From: Bilophila wadsworthia ATCC 49260
GTDB taxonomy: Bacteria; Desulfobacterota; Desulfovibrionia; Desulfovibrionales; Desulfovibrionaceae
Assembly (NCBI RefSeq): GCF_000701705.1
Contig: NZ_JNJP01000078.1
Location: 1 to 17,305 of the forward strand
Direction of reading: 5' to 3'
Length of the DNA stretch: 17,305 nt
Under the pieces are notes generated by a model. That model saw only the letters and a list, made by a program, of their open reading frames with translations. It made no database searches and was not told where the DNA came from. Of the stretch, positions 6,590-14,518 are shown one piece after another (within the stretch, counting starts at the first letter, position 1; each line of letters opens with the position of its first letter). Made by a program: the position numbers and the translations under genes.

Positions 6590-9133
6590 ATGTTCAATCA
6601 TACCACAGAAGTCCTGCCCATTGAGGCCCTGCTCCCGGATCTGCTTGAAACATTGGGCAGCGGGACCCGATGTATACTTGAAGCGGCGCCCGGCGCGGGC
6701 AAGACGACGCGGGTTCCCTTGGCATTGCTCCGGGCGGCATGGCTCGACGGCAAAGGCATCCTGATGCTGGAGCCCCGGCGCATGGCGGCCCGGAACGCGG
6801 CCCGGTACATGGCTTCTCTGCTTGGGGAAAAGGTCGGCCAGACCGTGGGGTATCGGGTGCGCTTGGATTCCCGGGTGAGCGCGTCCACCCGGATTACGGT
6901 GGTGACCGAAGGCGTCTTGACCCGGATGCTCCAGGACGATCCCGAGCTTCAGGGCGTCGGCTGCCTGATTTTTGACGAGTTTCATGAGCGCAGCCTGAAC
7001 GCCGATTTGGGGCTTGCCCTTGCGCTTGATTGCCAGCAGGGCCTGCGTGATGATCTGCGGTTGCTGATCATGTCGGCCACATTGGATTCCGGGCCGCTCC
7101 TCAAGCTGCTGCAACAGGATTTTTCCGGAGCGGTCCCGGTGCTGAGGAGCGAGGGGCGCGCGTGGCCCGTGGAGACGCACCATCTTCCGCTGCCCCGGGC
7201 AGACATTCCAATGGAGAGGTGGGTTGCGGACGCCGTCCGGCGCGCGCTGCGGGAGGAGAACGGCAGTATCCTCGTGTTCCTGCCGGGAACGGGCGAAATC
7301 CGAAAAGTTGAAGCGTTACTTCAAGACGTGCGATCGGATACCGTACATCTTTGTCCGCTGTACGGCGATCTGCCCGCAGCGGAGCAGGATGCCGCCATTG
7401 CGCCGGTTTGGGCTCCGGTACGGAAGATAGTGCTTGCGACGTCCATTGCGGAAACCAGTCTGACGATCGAAGGTGTGCGGGTAGTCATCGACTCCGGCTT
7501 GGCCCGCACAGTGCGTTTCGACGCGGGAACGGGCATGTCCCGGCTTGTCACGGAGCGCGTATCCCTCGCCAATGCCGAGCAGCGTAGGGGCCGGGCAGGG
7601 CGGACGGAGCCGGGCGTATGTTACCGGCTGTGGCATCAAGGGGACGAAGCGGGAATGGCGGCCCATATCCGCCCGGAAATATTGGACGCCGACATGGCCC
7701 CGCTGTGCCTTGAGCTTGCCGTATGGGGGATCACCGCCCCTTCTTCCCTGCACTGGCTGGACGAGCCCCCGGTGGAAGCGGTCAATCAGGCTATTCCCTT
7801 GCTCCGCAGCCTGGAGGCAGTCGACGCGGTGGGGAGGGTGACCGCACGGGGAAGGGTCATGGCCCGTCTTCCCTTGCATCCGAGGCTTGCGCACATGGTC
7901 CTTGCAGCCAAAGCGTTTGGGCTTGGCAAGGCCGCCTGCCTGTTGGCGGCAATGGCTGATGAGCGTGATCCGCTGCGCCTGCGCGATGTGGATATCCGCC
8001 CGCGTCTGGCGTTGCTCGGACACGGTCAGGGTTCGCCCGCCGTTTTCCGCATTCGTGAGGCGGCCCGCCAGATAGGGCGGTTGGTTGATGCGGCGGGAGA
8101 ACCGCCGCACCGGACCCCCATGAGCATACCGGAAGAGGAACAGGCCGGTGTCTTGCTCGCCTTGGCGTACCCGGATCGCCTCGCCCAGAAACGGAGCCGG
8201 GGCAGTTATCGTATGGCCAACGGGCGCGGCGGCTTTCTGGACGATACGGACTCGTTGGCCGACGAGCCCGTGCTGGCTGTGGGGGCCGTCAACGGTGGCT
8301 CCGGCAATGTGCGTATCTGGCAGGCTGCGCCGCTTTCTCAGGAAACGGTTGCGGCATTGTACCAGACTCAGTTTACCAAGAACGAAGAGGTCGTGTGGGA
8401 CAGCCGGGAACAGGCTGTAGCGGCGCGGAAGCGCGTGAGCTTCGGGGCATTCATTATAGAAGAAACCCCGTTGAGAAACGGTGACGCGTCCCTTGCGGAC
8501 CGGATGGCGCAAGCGGTGCTTTCGGGGATCCGGGAACTCGGGATGTCGTGTTTGCCGTGGACGGAAGAGCTGTATCAATGGCGGCTGCGCGTCGAGCTGC
8601 TGCGGGCCGTGGATAAAGGCGGGGACTGGCCCGACGTTTCGGAAGAAGCGCTCTTAACGGGGCTAGAAGACTGGCTTGTCCCCTTTTTGCAAGGCATATC
8701 CCGGCGTTCTCAGTTCTCGAAAATCGATCTGGCGGCGGCCCTTCATGCGTTGCTCCCGTGGCGCAAGCAGCGGGAGCTTGATGCGATGGCCCCCACTCAT
8801 ATGGAAGTCCCCTCAGGATCCTTTATCCGTCTGCTCTACGAGGCCTCGGCGGAAGGGATAGTGCCGGTTCTTGCGGTCAAGCTCCAAGAGATGTTTGGTA
8901 TGCAGGAATCCCCCGCGATAGCTGAAGGGAAGGTTCCGGTTCTTGTCCACCTCCTGTCCCCTGCGGGAAGGCCCTTGCAGATCACCCGTGATCTCAAAGG
9001 ATTTTGGAAGAATGGGTATCCAGCCGTCAGAGCGGAAATGCGGGGGCGGTATCCGAAGCACCCGTGGCCTGAAGATCCTTTTGCGGCCCTTCCCACACGG
9101 CTGACGAATCGGCGTATTCAGAACAGATCGTAG
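6590..9133 (+). CDS. hrpB: ATP-dependent DExH helicase HrpB
   Basis: 847 residues from ATG 6590, about the usual HrpB length. Motifs in order: Walker A APGAGKTT (33-40), LEPRRMAARNAA (60-71), VVTEGVLTRML (104-114), Walker B FDEFHERS (128-135), MSATLD (161-166), ATSIAETSLTIEG, QRRGRAGR near 331-338, then ratchet-like and HrpB-specific C-terminal domains ending in RPLQITRDLKGFW and GRYPKHPWPEDP, both hallmark HrpB segments. The cellular role of HrpB is poorly defined; it is a DEAH/RHA superfamily 2 helicase presumed to act on RNA. The frame stays open to 6206, but that part is antisense to glpX. GTG 6575, with GGAGGGGGG close by, is an alternative start; ATG 6590 matches the homologue N-terminus better. 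It is transcribed divergently from glpX and followed by a strong terminator. Confidence 0.95.
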   Translation: MFNHTTEVLPIEALLPDLLETLGSGTRCILEAAPGAGKTTRVPLALLRAAWLDGKGILMLEPRRMAARNAARYMASLLGEKVGQTVGYRVRLDSRVSASTRITVVTEGVLTRMLQDDPELQGVGCLIFDEFHERSLNADLGLALALDCQQGLRDDLRLLIMSATLDSGPLLKLLQQDFSGAVPVLRSEGRAWPVETHHLPLPRADIPMERWVADAVRRALREENGSILVFLPGTGEIRKVEALLQDVRSDTVHLCPLYGDLPAAEQDAAIAPVWAPVRKIVLATSIAETSLTIEGVRVVIDSGLARTVRFDAGTGMSRLVTERVSLANAEQRRGRAGRTEPGVCYRLWHQGDEAGMAAHIRPEILDADMAPLCLELAVWGITAPSSLHWLDEPPVEAVNQAIPLLRSLEAVDAVGRVTARGRVMARLPLHPRLAHMVLAAKAFGLGKAACLLAAMADERDPLRLRDVDIRPRLALLGHGQGSPAVFRIREAARQIGRLVDAAGEPPHRTPMSIPEEEQAGVLLALAYPDRLAQKRSRGSYRMANGRGGFLDDTDSLADEPVLAVGAVNGGSGNVRIWQAAPLSQETVAALYQTQFTKNEEVVWDSREQAVAARKRVSFGAFIIEETPLRNGDASLADRMAQAVLSGIRELGMSCLPWTEELYQWRLRVELLRAVDKGGDWPDVSEEALLTGLEDWLVPFLQGISRRSQFSKIDLAAALHALLPWRKQRELDAMAPTHMEVPSGSFIRLLYEASAEGIVPVLAVKLQEMFGMQESPAIAEGKVPVLVHLLSPAGRPLQITRDLKGFWKNGYPAVRAEMRGRYPKHPWPEDPFAALPTRLTNRRIQNRS

Positions 9134-9159
9134 AGGGAAAATCTTTCGGCTGGTCCCGC

Positions 9160-9195
9160 AGGGGGCTGCTTTTCGAAAAGGCCCCCTCCTTTTTC
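9160..9195 (+). terminator. Rho-independent terminator of hrpB
   Basis: AGGGGGC at 9160-9166 pairs with GCCCCCT at 9181-9187; inside, CTTTTCGAAAAG (9169-9180) continues the stem after a 2-nt bulge. A run of five T (9190-9194) follows. It lies 26 bp after the hrpB stop and separates it from argS. Confidence 0.85.
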
Positions 9196-9235
9196 GTGCC
9201 CGGCAAGGCCGCGGGCAGTCCCCGAGACAGCTTAC

Positions 9236-9263
9236 TTTACTTTTGCGGGTGTTGCGGTAGAAT
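9236..9263 (+). promoter_or_regulatory. Possible sigma-70 promoter of argS
   Basis: TTTACT (9236-9241) and TAGAAT (9258-9263) are separated by 16 bp and lie about 50 bp upstream of the argS start, directly after the hrpB terminator. The -10 matches the consensus at 5 of 6 positions, the -35 only partly. Position supports it; sequence alone is not decisive. Confidence 0.35.
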
Positions 9264-9312
9264 AACCCCTTTACGTCTATCTTTATTAACCGTTCCGATT
9301 TCGAGGTATTAC

Positions 9313-10968
9313 ATGCGCGCCGAACAGCATCTTGAGGCTTCTTTCAGGGCTGTACTGAAAAATATGAACCTTCCCTGGCCGGATAAGGCCGTCATCGAAC
9401 CTTCCAAAGATCCCAAGCACGGCGATCTGGCTTCCAACTTGGCGTTGGTATCCGCCAAGGCCGCAGGGATGCCGCCGCGCGAGCTGGCCGCAAAAATGGC
9501 CGAAGCCCTGCGGAATGAGGATACTTCCTTGGCCTCCGTTGAAGTGGCTGGCCCCGGCTTTCTGAACGTGACGTTCAGCCCCGAGTTCTGGCGTGAAACG
9601 ATCCGGCGCATTGATGATGCCGCCGATCGCTTTGGGCAGGCCACTGTTGGGAAAGGCTGCAAGGTACAGGTGGAGTACGTTTCGGCCAACCCCACCGGCC
9701 CTCTCCATATCGGTCATGGCCGGGGCGCGGCGGTGGGCGATACCTTGGCGCGCATCCTCCGTTTTGCCGGTTATGACGTCACGACGGAATACTATATCAA
9801 CGACGCTGGCCGTCAGATGCGGCTCCTTGGCCTTTCCATTTGGCTGCGTGCCAAGGAACTTGCCGGAATAGCTGTGGAATGGCCTGAAGATTACTATCGA
9901 GGGTCCTATATCATTGATATTGCGCGCGAGATGATGGACAAAGATCCAGGGCTGACCTCGCTTTCCGATGCGGAAGGGCAGGACAGGTGTTTTGCCTACG
10001 GTATGCAGACCATCCTCGACGGCATCAAGGAAGACTTGCGGGAATTCCGGGTTGAGCATCAGGTGTGGTTCTCCGAGCGTTCTCTTGTGGAGCGCGGAGC
10101 TGTTGAAGAAACCTTTGAGCGCTTGAAGAAGGCTGGCCTTTCCTTTGAAAAGGACGGAGCCCTGTGGTTCCGTACGACGGATTTTGGTGACGACAAGGAT
10201 CGCGTCCTGCGCAAGTCCGATGGCTCGCTGACCTACTTCGCTTCGGACATCGCCTATCATGACGATAAGTATCGCCGTGGGTTTGATCGCGTGGTCGATG
10301 TCTGGGGCGCGGACCATCATGGGTATGTCCCCCGCATGAAAGCGGCGGTTCAGGCCGTGGGCCGGAAGGCGGAAGATCTTGACGTCGTGCTCATCCAGCT
10401 TGTGAACCTGCTGGAGAACGGCACGCAGGTGGCCATGTCCACGCGCGCCGGGCAGTTCGAAACCTTGGCCGATGTGGTCAAGGAAGTGGGCGTGGACGCC
10501 GCGAGATTCATGTTCCTGTCCCGCAAGAGCGACAGCCATCTTGATTTCGACCTCGCCCTGGTGAAACAGCGTTCCATGGACAACCCGGTTTATTATGTCC
10601 AGTACGCACATGCCCGTGTACGGTCCGTGTTGCGGAAGGCCGCCGAGGCGGGGCTGACGCTGCCTGAAAAGACGGATCTGGCGCTGCTGGCTCCCCTTTC
10701 CGAGGCGGAAGATCTGGCTCTCCTGCATTTCCTTGATCGGTTTGAAGATGTGGCCAAGGGCGCCGCACAAGCCTTGGCGCCGCATCACATCAGCTATTAT
10801 TTGATGGAACTCGCTGGGATGCTGCACAGCTACTATGCCAAACATCCCGTCCTTCAGGCTGGCGATCCTGAGTTGGCCTTGGCTCGTCTCGCGTTGCTCC
10901 GTTCCGTGGGGCAGGTGGTAAAAAATGGTCTTGAACTTCTTGGCGTAAGTGCTCCTGAAAGCATGTAG
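9313..10968 (+). CDS. argS: Arginyl-tRNA synthetase
   Basis: 551 residues, normal for bacterial ArgRS (550-580). It is a class I cytosolic enzyme that charges tRNA-Arg. Residues about 1-90 form the ArgRS-specific N-terminal Add-1 domain (HLEASF, KHGDLASNLALVSAK, ELAAKMAEAL). The catalytic domain carries EYVSANPTGPLHIGHGRGAAVGD with the HIGH motif at 132-135, then EYYINDAGRQM. The second signature reads VAMSTRAG (373-380), a degenerate KMSKS as is common in ArgRS. The C-terminal anticodon-binding domain includes NPVYYVQYAHARVRSVLRKA and ends GLELLGVSAPESM. The start is ATG 9313 with GAGG 6 bp upstream; the open frame reaches 9196 but that part runs into the terminator region and lacks homology. 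It appears to have its own promoter. Confidence 0.97.
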   Translation: MRAEQHLEASFRAVLKNMNLPWPDKAVIEPSKDPKHGDLASNLALVSAKAAGMPPRELAAKMAEALRNEDTSLASVEVAGPGFLNVTFSPEFWRETIRRIDDAADRFGQATVGKGCKVQVEYVSANPTGPLHIGHGRGAAVGDTLARILRFAGYDVTTEYYINDAGRQMRLLGLSIWLRAKELAGIAVEWPEDYYRGSYIIDIAREMMDKDPGLTSLSDAEGQDRCFAYGMQTILDGIKEDLREFRVEHQVWFSERSLVERGAVEETFERLKKAGLSFEKDGALWFRTTDFGDDKDRVLRKSDGSLTYFASDIAYHDDKYRRGFDRVVDVWGADHHGYVPRMKAAVQAVGRKAEDLDVVLIQLVNLLENGTQVAMSTRAGQFETLADVVKEVGVDAARFMFLSRKSDSHLDFDLALVKQRSMDNPVYYVQYAHARVRSVLRKAAEAGLTLPEKTDLALLAPLSEAEDLALLHFLDRFEDVAKGAAQALAPHHISYYLMELAGMLHSYYAKHPVLQAGDPELALARLALLRSVGQVVKNGLELLGVSAPESM

Positions 10969-10987
10969 GGGGATCGCCTCGCTCTCA

Positions 10988-11014
10988 GCCGGACCCTGTC
11001 CCGTGGGGTCCGGC
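10988..11014 (+). terminator. Hairpin terminator after argS
   Basis: GCCGGACCC (10988-10996) and GGGTCCGGC (11006-11014) form a perfect 9-bp stem with a 9-nt loop, 19 bp after the argS stop. The following bases are pyrimidine-rich but lack a proper T run, so termination may be incomplete and allow read-through into the next operon. Confidence 0.6.
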
Positions 11015-11061
11015 CTTCCGGTTCCCTCACTTGAGACGCCATTCAGACAGCAGGATAGAAC

Positions 11062-11757
11062 ATGTCTCTGATGCCATTTTCCAGTCGCTCTTCGTCGCGC
11101 TCATCCGGGGGCGGCGATGCTGGTGGCGAAAAAAAGTTGTCTAACCGGAAATACACGATCAGTTTGAGTTTTTCCGGCCTCATTACGAGCGGGATCATTA
11201 CGATCATCGCCATCGGGTGGATTTTTGCCTTCGGAGTCATCGTCGGCAGGGGGTATAATCCCGAAAAGAAAATGCCCGAGCTGGCGCGCTTGTTGCCGCC
11301 GCCTGAAGGGCAGGACGCTCCGAAAGAAGCGAAAGGGATCTTGAAGCCTGAGGAACTGACGTTCATGACGGATCTCAAGCAGACGCAGCCCGCGGCCAAT
11401 GCGGCTCCCAACAAGCCCGAAGCGAAGGCGGCGCACCCAACCGCTCAGCCCGTGGCCGCTGCGACGCCCAAACCGGAAGCCGCTTCTGCGGATAAGGCCA
11501 AATACGACTTCGTCTTTCAGGCTGTGGCGTACAAGAGCAAAGACAGTGCCGACAAACTGCGCGAACGCATGGAAGGCGAAGGGTTGCGCACTCGTATGAC
11601 CATTGAGAAGAACAACAAGGGACGTCCCAAATGGTTCCGCGTGCAGGTCCTCGTCCGTGGAACGGATGCGGATGCCTCGGCCGCCAAGCAGGTCCTCGTC
11701 AAAATGGGATTGAAGGATGCAACACAGGTTTCGAAAAAGCCTGTTCGGGGGCGGTGA
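11062..11757 (+). CDS. SPOR-domain inner-membrane protein
   Basis: 231 residues. A Ser/Gly-rich cytoplasmic start (1-30) is followed by one membrane segment at about 33-62 (SLSFSGLITSGIITIIAIGWIFAFGVIVG), a Pro/Ala/Lys-rich periplasmic linker (about 65-145) and a C-terminal SPOR domain (about 147-226: DFVFQAVAYKSKDSADKLRERMEGEGL, then WFRVQVLVRG). SPOR domains bind glycan strands lacking stem peptides and target proteins to the septum, as in FtsN, DedD and DamX. The topology matches that group, but I cannot assign a specific name. Its TGA is 4 bp before mlaE's ATG, and its last codons supply the ribosome-binding site, so it is the first gene of the mla operon and probably translationally coupled to mlaE. 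This suggests coordination of envelope lipid transport with cell-wall growth or division, which is inference. Confidence 0.88.
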   Translation: MSLMPFSSRSSSRSSGGGDAGGEKKLSNRKYTISLSFSGLITSGIITIIAIGWIFAFGVIVGRGYNPEKKMPELARLLPPPEGQDAPKEAKGILKPEELTFMTDLKQTQPAANAAPNKPEAKAAHPTAQPVAAATPKPEAASADKAKYDFVFQAVAYKSKDSADKLRERMEGEGLRTRMTIEKNNKGRPKWFRVQVLVRGTDADASAAKQVLVKMGLKDATQVSKKPVRGR

Positions 11758-11761
11758 GCGA

Positions 11762-12559
11762 ATGGATATCTTGTCTCGTTTTTTTGCTGTTCCGGGTGCT
11801 CTCTTCCTGCGTTGGATAGATGCCCTTGGGGATACGTTTTTATTCCTGCTGGAGGGATTGCGGCAGATATTCATAGCTCCTAAGCTGTTCATCAAGGTCC
11901 TTCAGCAGTTGTATGTGATCGGCACGAAATCGTTGTTCGTCATTTGCCTGATTGCGCTGTTTACGGGAATGGTCCTTGGCTTGCAGGGATATTATGTCTT
12001 GGTGAAGTTTGGCTCGGTGGGTTTTTTGGGGGCCGCTGTTTCGTTGACGCTCATCCGGGAGCTTGGTCCCGTCCTGACGGCCATCATGGTCACGGGGCGT
12101 GCGGGCTCGTCCATGGCCGCTGAAATCGGGGTCATGCGCATCACGGATCAGATCGATGCGCTGGAAGTCATGGATATCCCCGGCATGGGGTATCTGGTCG
12201 CGCCCCGTTTTGTCGCTTCGTTGATAGCTTTTCCGCTTTTGACGGCTATTTTTGATGTGGTCGGGATCATCGGGGGCTACCTGACCGGCGTACTGCTGTT
12301 GGGCGTTAATGAAGGCGCCTATTTCCACGGCATAGAGAGCAGTGTCCTGATGCCCGACGTCACGGAAGGGTTTATCAAGTCGTTTGTGTTCGCGCTGCTG
12401 ATAGCGTTGATCTGCTGCCATCAAGGATATAATGCGCACAGGCGGCGTGACGGCATGGGGCCCGAAGCGGTCGCCAATGCAACGACCTCCGCGGTTGTGA
12501 TTTCGTGCGTGTTCGTTCTCGTGGCCGACTATGTGGTCACTTCGGCCATGCTGCGCTAG
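11762..12559 (+). CDS. mlaE: Phospholipid ABC transporter permease MlaE
   Basis: 265 residues, standard for MlaE (about 260). It is the integral inner-membrane permease of the MlaFED complex. An amphipathic N-terminal helix (1-30) precedes membrane segments at about 57-80, 85-112, 148-183, 203-219 and 243-262. The family signature region is intact at 99-137: RELGPVLTAIMVTGRAGSSMAAEIG followed by MRITDQIDALEVM, the part that contacts the ATPase and fixes identity. ATG 11762 is chosen because GGTGAG lies just ahead and the family N-terminus fits; a longer frame from 11717 overlaps the SPOR gene. Next is mlaF, 9 bp downstream. It works with MlaF and MlaD; its periplasmic cavity receives phospholipid. 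Confidence 0.95.
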   Translation: MDILSRFFAVPGALFLRWIDALGDTFLFLLEGLRQIFIAPKLFIKVLQQLYVIGTKSLFVICLIALFTGMVLGLQGYYVLVKFGSVGFLGAAVSLTLIRELGPVLTAIMVTGRAGSSMAAEIGVMRITDQIDALEVMDIPGMGYLVAPRFVASLIAFPLLTAIFDVVGIIGGYLTGVLLLGVNEGAYFHGIESSVLMPDVTEGFIKSFVFALLIALICCHQGYNAHRRRDGMGPEAVANATTSAVVISCVFVLVADYVVTSAMLR

Positions 12560-12568
12560 GAGGTTCAG

Positions 12569-13399
12569 GTGAAGGATCAGCATTCTTCTTGGGATATACG
12601 CCTCGAACACCTCCGAGTAGGCTACGGGTCCCGCGTCGTCCTCGACGATATCAATGCGGTTTTGCCCGGAGGCAAGATCACGGTCATCCTGGGCGAGTCC
12701 GGATGCGGCAAGTCGACCTTGCTGCGGCACGTCATCGGGCTTTCGCGGCCCATGCAGGGGCATATCCTTTATGGGGGGCAAGATCTGTTCGCGCTCCCAG
12801 AACGCCAGTTCCGGCGGGTGCGGCGGCGCTTTGGCGTGCTGTTTCAGGATGGGGCCCTGCTCGGTTCGCTGACGCTCGCTGAGAATGTGGGGTTGCCGCT
12901 GCATGAGCATACCCGTTTGCCCAAAGCGACTATCCGTTCTACCGTCCTGCGTATTCTGGATCTGGTGGGGCTTGCCGAGTTTGCCGATTATTATCCTAAT
13001 GAATTGTCCGGCGGGATGAAGAAGCGCGGCGGATTGGCCCGCGCTATTGTCACGGAGCCGCCGTTGCTTTTTTGCGACGAGCCGACCTCCGGGCTCGATC
13101 CGATCAACTCGGCCCAAATGGATCAGCTTCTGTTGGATATGCGCAAGGCATACCCTGAAATGACCCTGATTGTGGTCAGCCATGATCTGGCGAGCGTGGC
13201 CCGCATTGCGGAACACGTGCTGGTCTTGCGTGACGGGCGCGTCGTTTTTTCGGGTTCGTATGAGGCGCTGAAGGCTTCTACGGATGAATATCTTCGGCGC
13301 TTCATGGACAGGAAGGCTGAAGAAAAAGCCAGTCGTGTCGCAACCACCGCGACGGATCCGGACGTTCGGGCCGCGCTGGATGCGTGGCTCGAAGGGTAA
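12569..13399 (+). CDS. mlaF: Phospholipid ABC transporter ATPase MlaF
   Basis: 276 residues, starting at GTG 12569 with AGGAGG just upstream. It is the cytoplasmic ATPase that powers MlaE. Visible motifs: Walker A GESGCGKST (42-50), Q-loop LFQDGALL with Gln93, the MlaF/Ttg2A-like LPLHEHTRLP (109-118), signature LSGGM (146-150), Walker B LLFCDEPTSGLDP (166-178) and the switch His205 in VVSHD. After the signature the protein reads KKRGGLARAI, whereas the family usually has KKRAALARA; the two glycines in this helix are unusual. The C-terminal tail (about 245-276) is charged and differs from the E. coli tail that embraces the partner subunit and MlaB. The end overlaps the open frame of mlaD, whose proper start is 33 bp later. 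Confidence 0.95.
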   Translation: MKDQHSSWDIRLEHLRVGYGSRVVLDDINAVLPGGKITVILGESGCGKSTLLRHVIGLSRPMQGHILYGGQDLFALPERQFRRVRRRFGVLFQDGALLGSLTLAENVGLPLHEHTRLPKATIRSTVLRILDLVGLAEFADYYPNELSGGMKKRGGLARAIVTEPPLLFCDEPTSGLDPINSAQMDQLLLDMRKAYPEMTLIVVSHDLASVARIAEHVLVLRDGRVVFSGSYEALKASTDEYLRRFMDRKAEEKASRVATTATDPDVRAALDAWLEG

Positions 13400-13431
13400 A
13401 CGTTCTCATCAAGGACAAGGAAGGAACCCCC

Positions 13432-13875
13432 ATGTCGTTTTCCAAAGAAGCCGCTGTTGGTTTTTTTGTCATGCTCGGACTGGTCTGTGTCGCTTACCTG
13501 ACGGTAAAGCTTGGGCGCATGGAAGTTTTTCATTCCGAGGGATACGTTTTGACGGCCTCGTTCAATTCCGTGTCCGGCCTGCGCCCCGGTGCGGAGGTCG
13601 AGATCGCCGGCGTCCGCGTCGGGCGGGTCAAGTCCATCCGGCTGGATGACAAACAGCCCCGTGCTGTTGTAGAATTGCAGCTAGGGGATAATGTGCATCT
13701 TACGGATGACGTGATCGCCTCGGTCAAAACCAGCGGGCTTATTGGAGATAAGTACATCAGCCTGGAGCCCGGCGGTTCTGGGGAACCGTTGAAGAACGGC
13801 GACGAAATTACGGACACCGAATCGGCGGTGGATATTGAAAGCCTCATCAGCAAGTATGTGTTTGGGAAGGTGTGA
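13432..13875 (+). CDS. mlaD: MCE-domain lipid-binding protein MlaD
   Basis: 147 residues. One N-terminal membrane anchor (about 7-26, AAVGFFVMLGLVCVAYLTV) is followed by a single MCE domain (about 38-115: TASFNSVSGLRPGAEVEIAGVRVGRV, then VKTSGLIGDKYISLEPG). The tail (ITDTESAVDIESLISKYVFG) corresponds to the pore-forming helix after the MCE domain in E. coli MlaD. The protein then stops, so the flexible tail of the roughly 183-residue E. coli protein is missing. MlaD forms a hexameric ring on MlaE and passes lipid to or from MlaC. ATG 13432 has AAGGA at 13421-13425; the longer frame from 13384 overlaps mlaF and would spoil the N-terminal anchor. Confidence 0.94.
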   Translation: MSFSKEAAVGFFVMLGLVCVAYLTVKLGRMEVFHSEGYVLTASFNSVSGLRPGAEVEIAGVRVGRVKSIRLDDKQPRAVVELQLGDNVHLTDDVIASVKTSGLIGDKYISLEPGGSGEPLKNGDEITDTESAVDIESLISKYVFGKV

Positions 13876-13877
13876 TT

Positions 13878-14507
13878 ATGATGCGTACAATCAGACATAT
13901 GGTTTTGGCGTTGTGCAGTGTGTTTATCCTTTGCGGTACCGTCCATGCCGCGGAATCTCCGCTCGCGGTTTTGCAGACGCAGATCGATCAGATTTTGAAT
14001 GTGCTGAAGGAACCCAATTATAAAGATCCGATTAAGCGGGTTCCTCTCCGTGCTCAAATCGAGAAATATGTTCATGAAATTTTTGATTTCAGTGAATTCT
14101 CCGCGCGCACGGTGGGCAGAAATTGGCCGAGTTTTTCCGATGCCCAGAAAGAACGGTTCGACAAGGCCTTTGCGAATCTCCTGCTCATAACCTACCTTGA
14201 CAAAATTCAGGGATACAACGGGGAAAAGATCGAATATTCCGGTGAAGTCCTCTCGACAAAGGGTGATCGCGCCGAGATCCAGACCATCGTCACCCTGTCC
14301 GACGGCAAGCCCGTTCCGGTGGCGTACCGGATGATGTTGAAGAACGGAAAGTGGGTCGTGTATGACGTGCTGATCGAGAATGTCAGCCTGATCAAGAACT
14401 ACCGTTCGCAGTTCCAGGATGTCTTGACGCGAGGGACTCCTGAACAGCTGATCGAAAGGGTTGAAGCCCGCGCCAGAGAGCTTCAGGCCCAATCCACCGT
14501 CAATTAA
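13878..14507 (+). CDS. mlaC: Periplasmic phospholipid shuttle MlaC (Ttg2D family)
   Basis: 209 residues from ATG 13878; GGGAAGG at 13864-13870 is 7 bp away. GTG 13872 in the same frame is a weaker alternative. Residues 1-24 are a signal peptide (MRTIRHMVLALCSVFILCG core, cleavage after VHA). The mature protein carries the MlaC family pattern: a helical start (ESPLAVLQTQIDQILNVL), FDFSEFSARTVGRNWPSFSDAQKERFDKAFANLL with the Leu/Phe-rich lipid pocket, and a beta-sheet part ending in KNGKWVVYDVLIENVSLIKNYRSQF. It ferries single phospholipids between MlaA in the outer membrane and MlaD. The gene starts 2 bp after the mlaD stop, indicating tight coupling. Confidence 0.94.
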   Translation: MMRTIRHMVLALCSVFILCGTVHAAESPLAVLQTQIDQILNVLKEPNYKDPIKRVPLRAQIEKYVHEIFDFSEFSARTVGRNWPSFSDAQKERFDKAFANLLLITYLDKIQGYNGEKIEYSGEVLSTKGDRAEIQTIVTLSDGKPVPVAYRMMLKNGKWVVYDVLIENVSLIKNYRSQFQDVLTRGTPEQLIERVEARARELQAQSTVN

Positions 14508-14518
14508 CGGACTATTTC

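Noticed and set aside
9196..9312. 39-residue N-terminal extension of argS
   Set aside because: Begins at the hrpB terminator and covers the likely argS promoter; ArgRS homologues start at the ATG at 9313, which has its own GAGG.
7316..10845. Long minus-strand open frames over hrpB (7316-8578) and argS (9286-10845)
   Set aside because: Both lie antisense to conserved genes and have no recognisable domains or proper start sites.
11840..13216. 458-codon minus-strand open frame over mlaE and mlaF
   Set aside because: Covers two conserved genes in antisense; rich in His, Gln, Arg and Asp as expected for a shadow.
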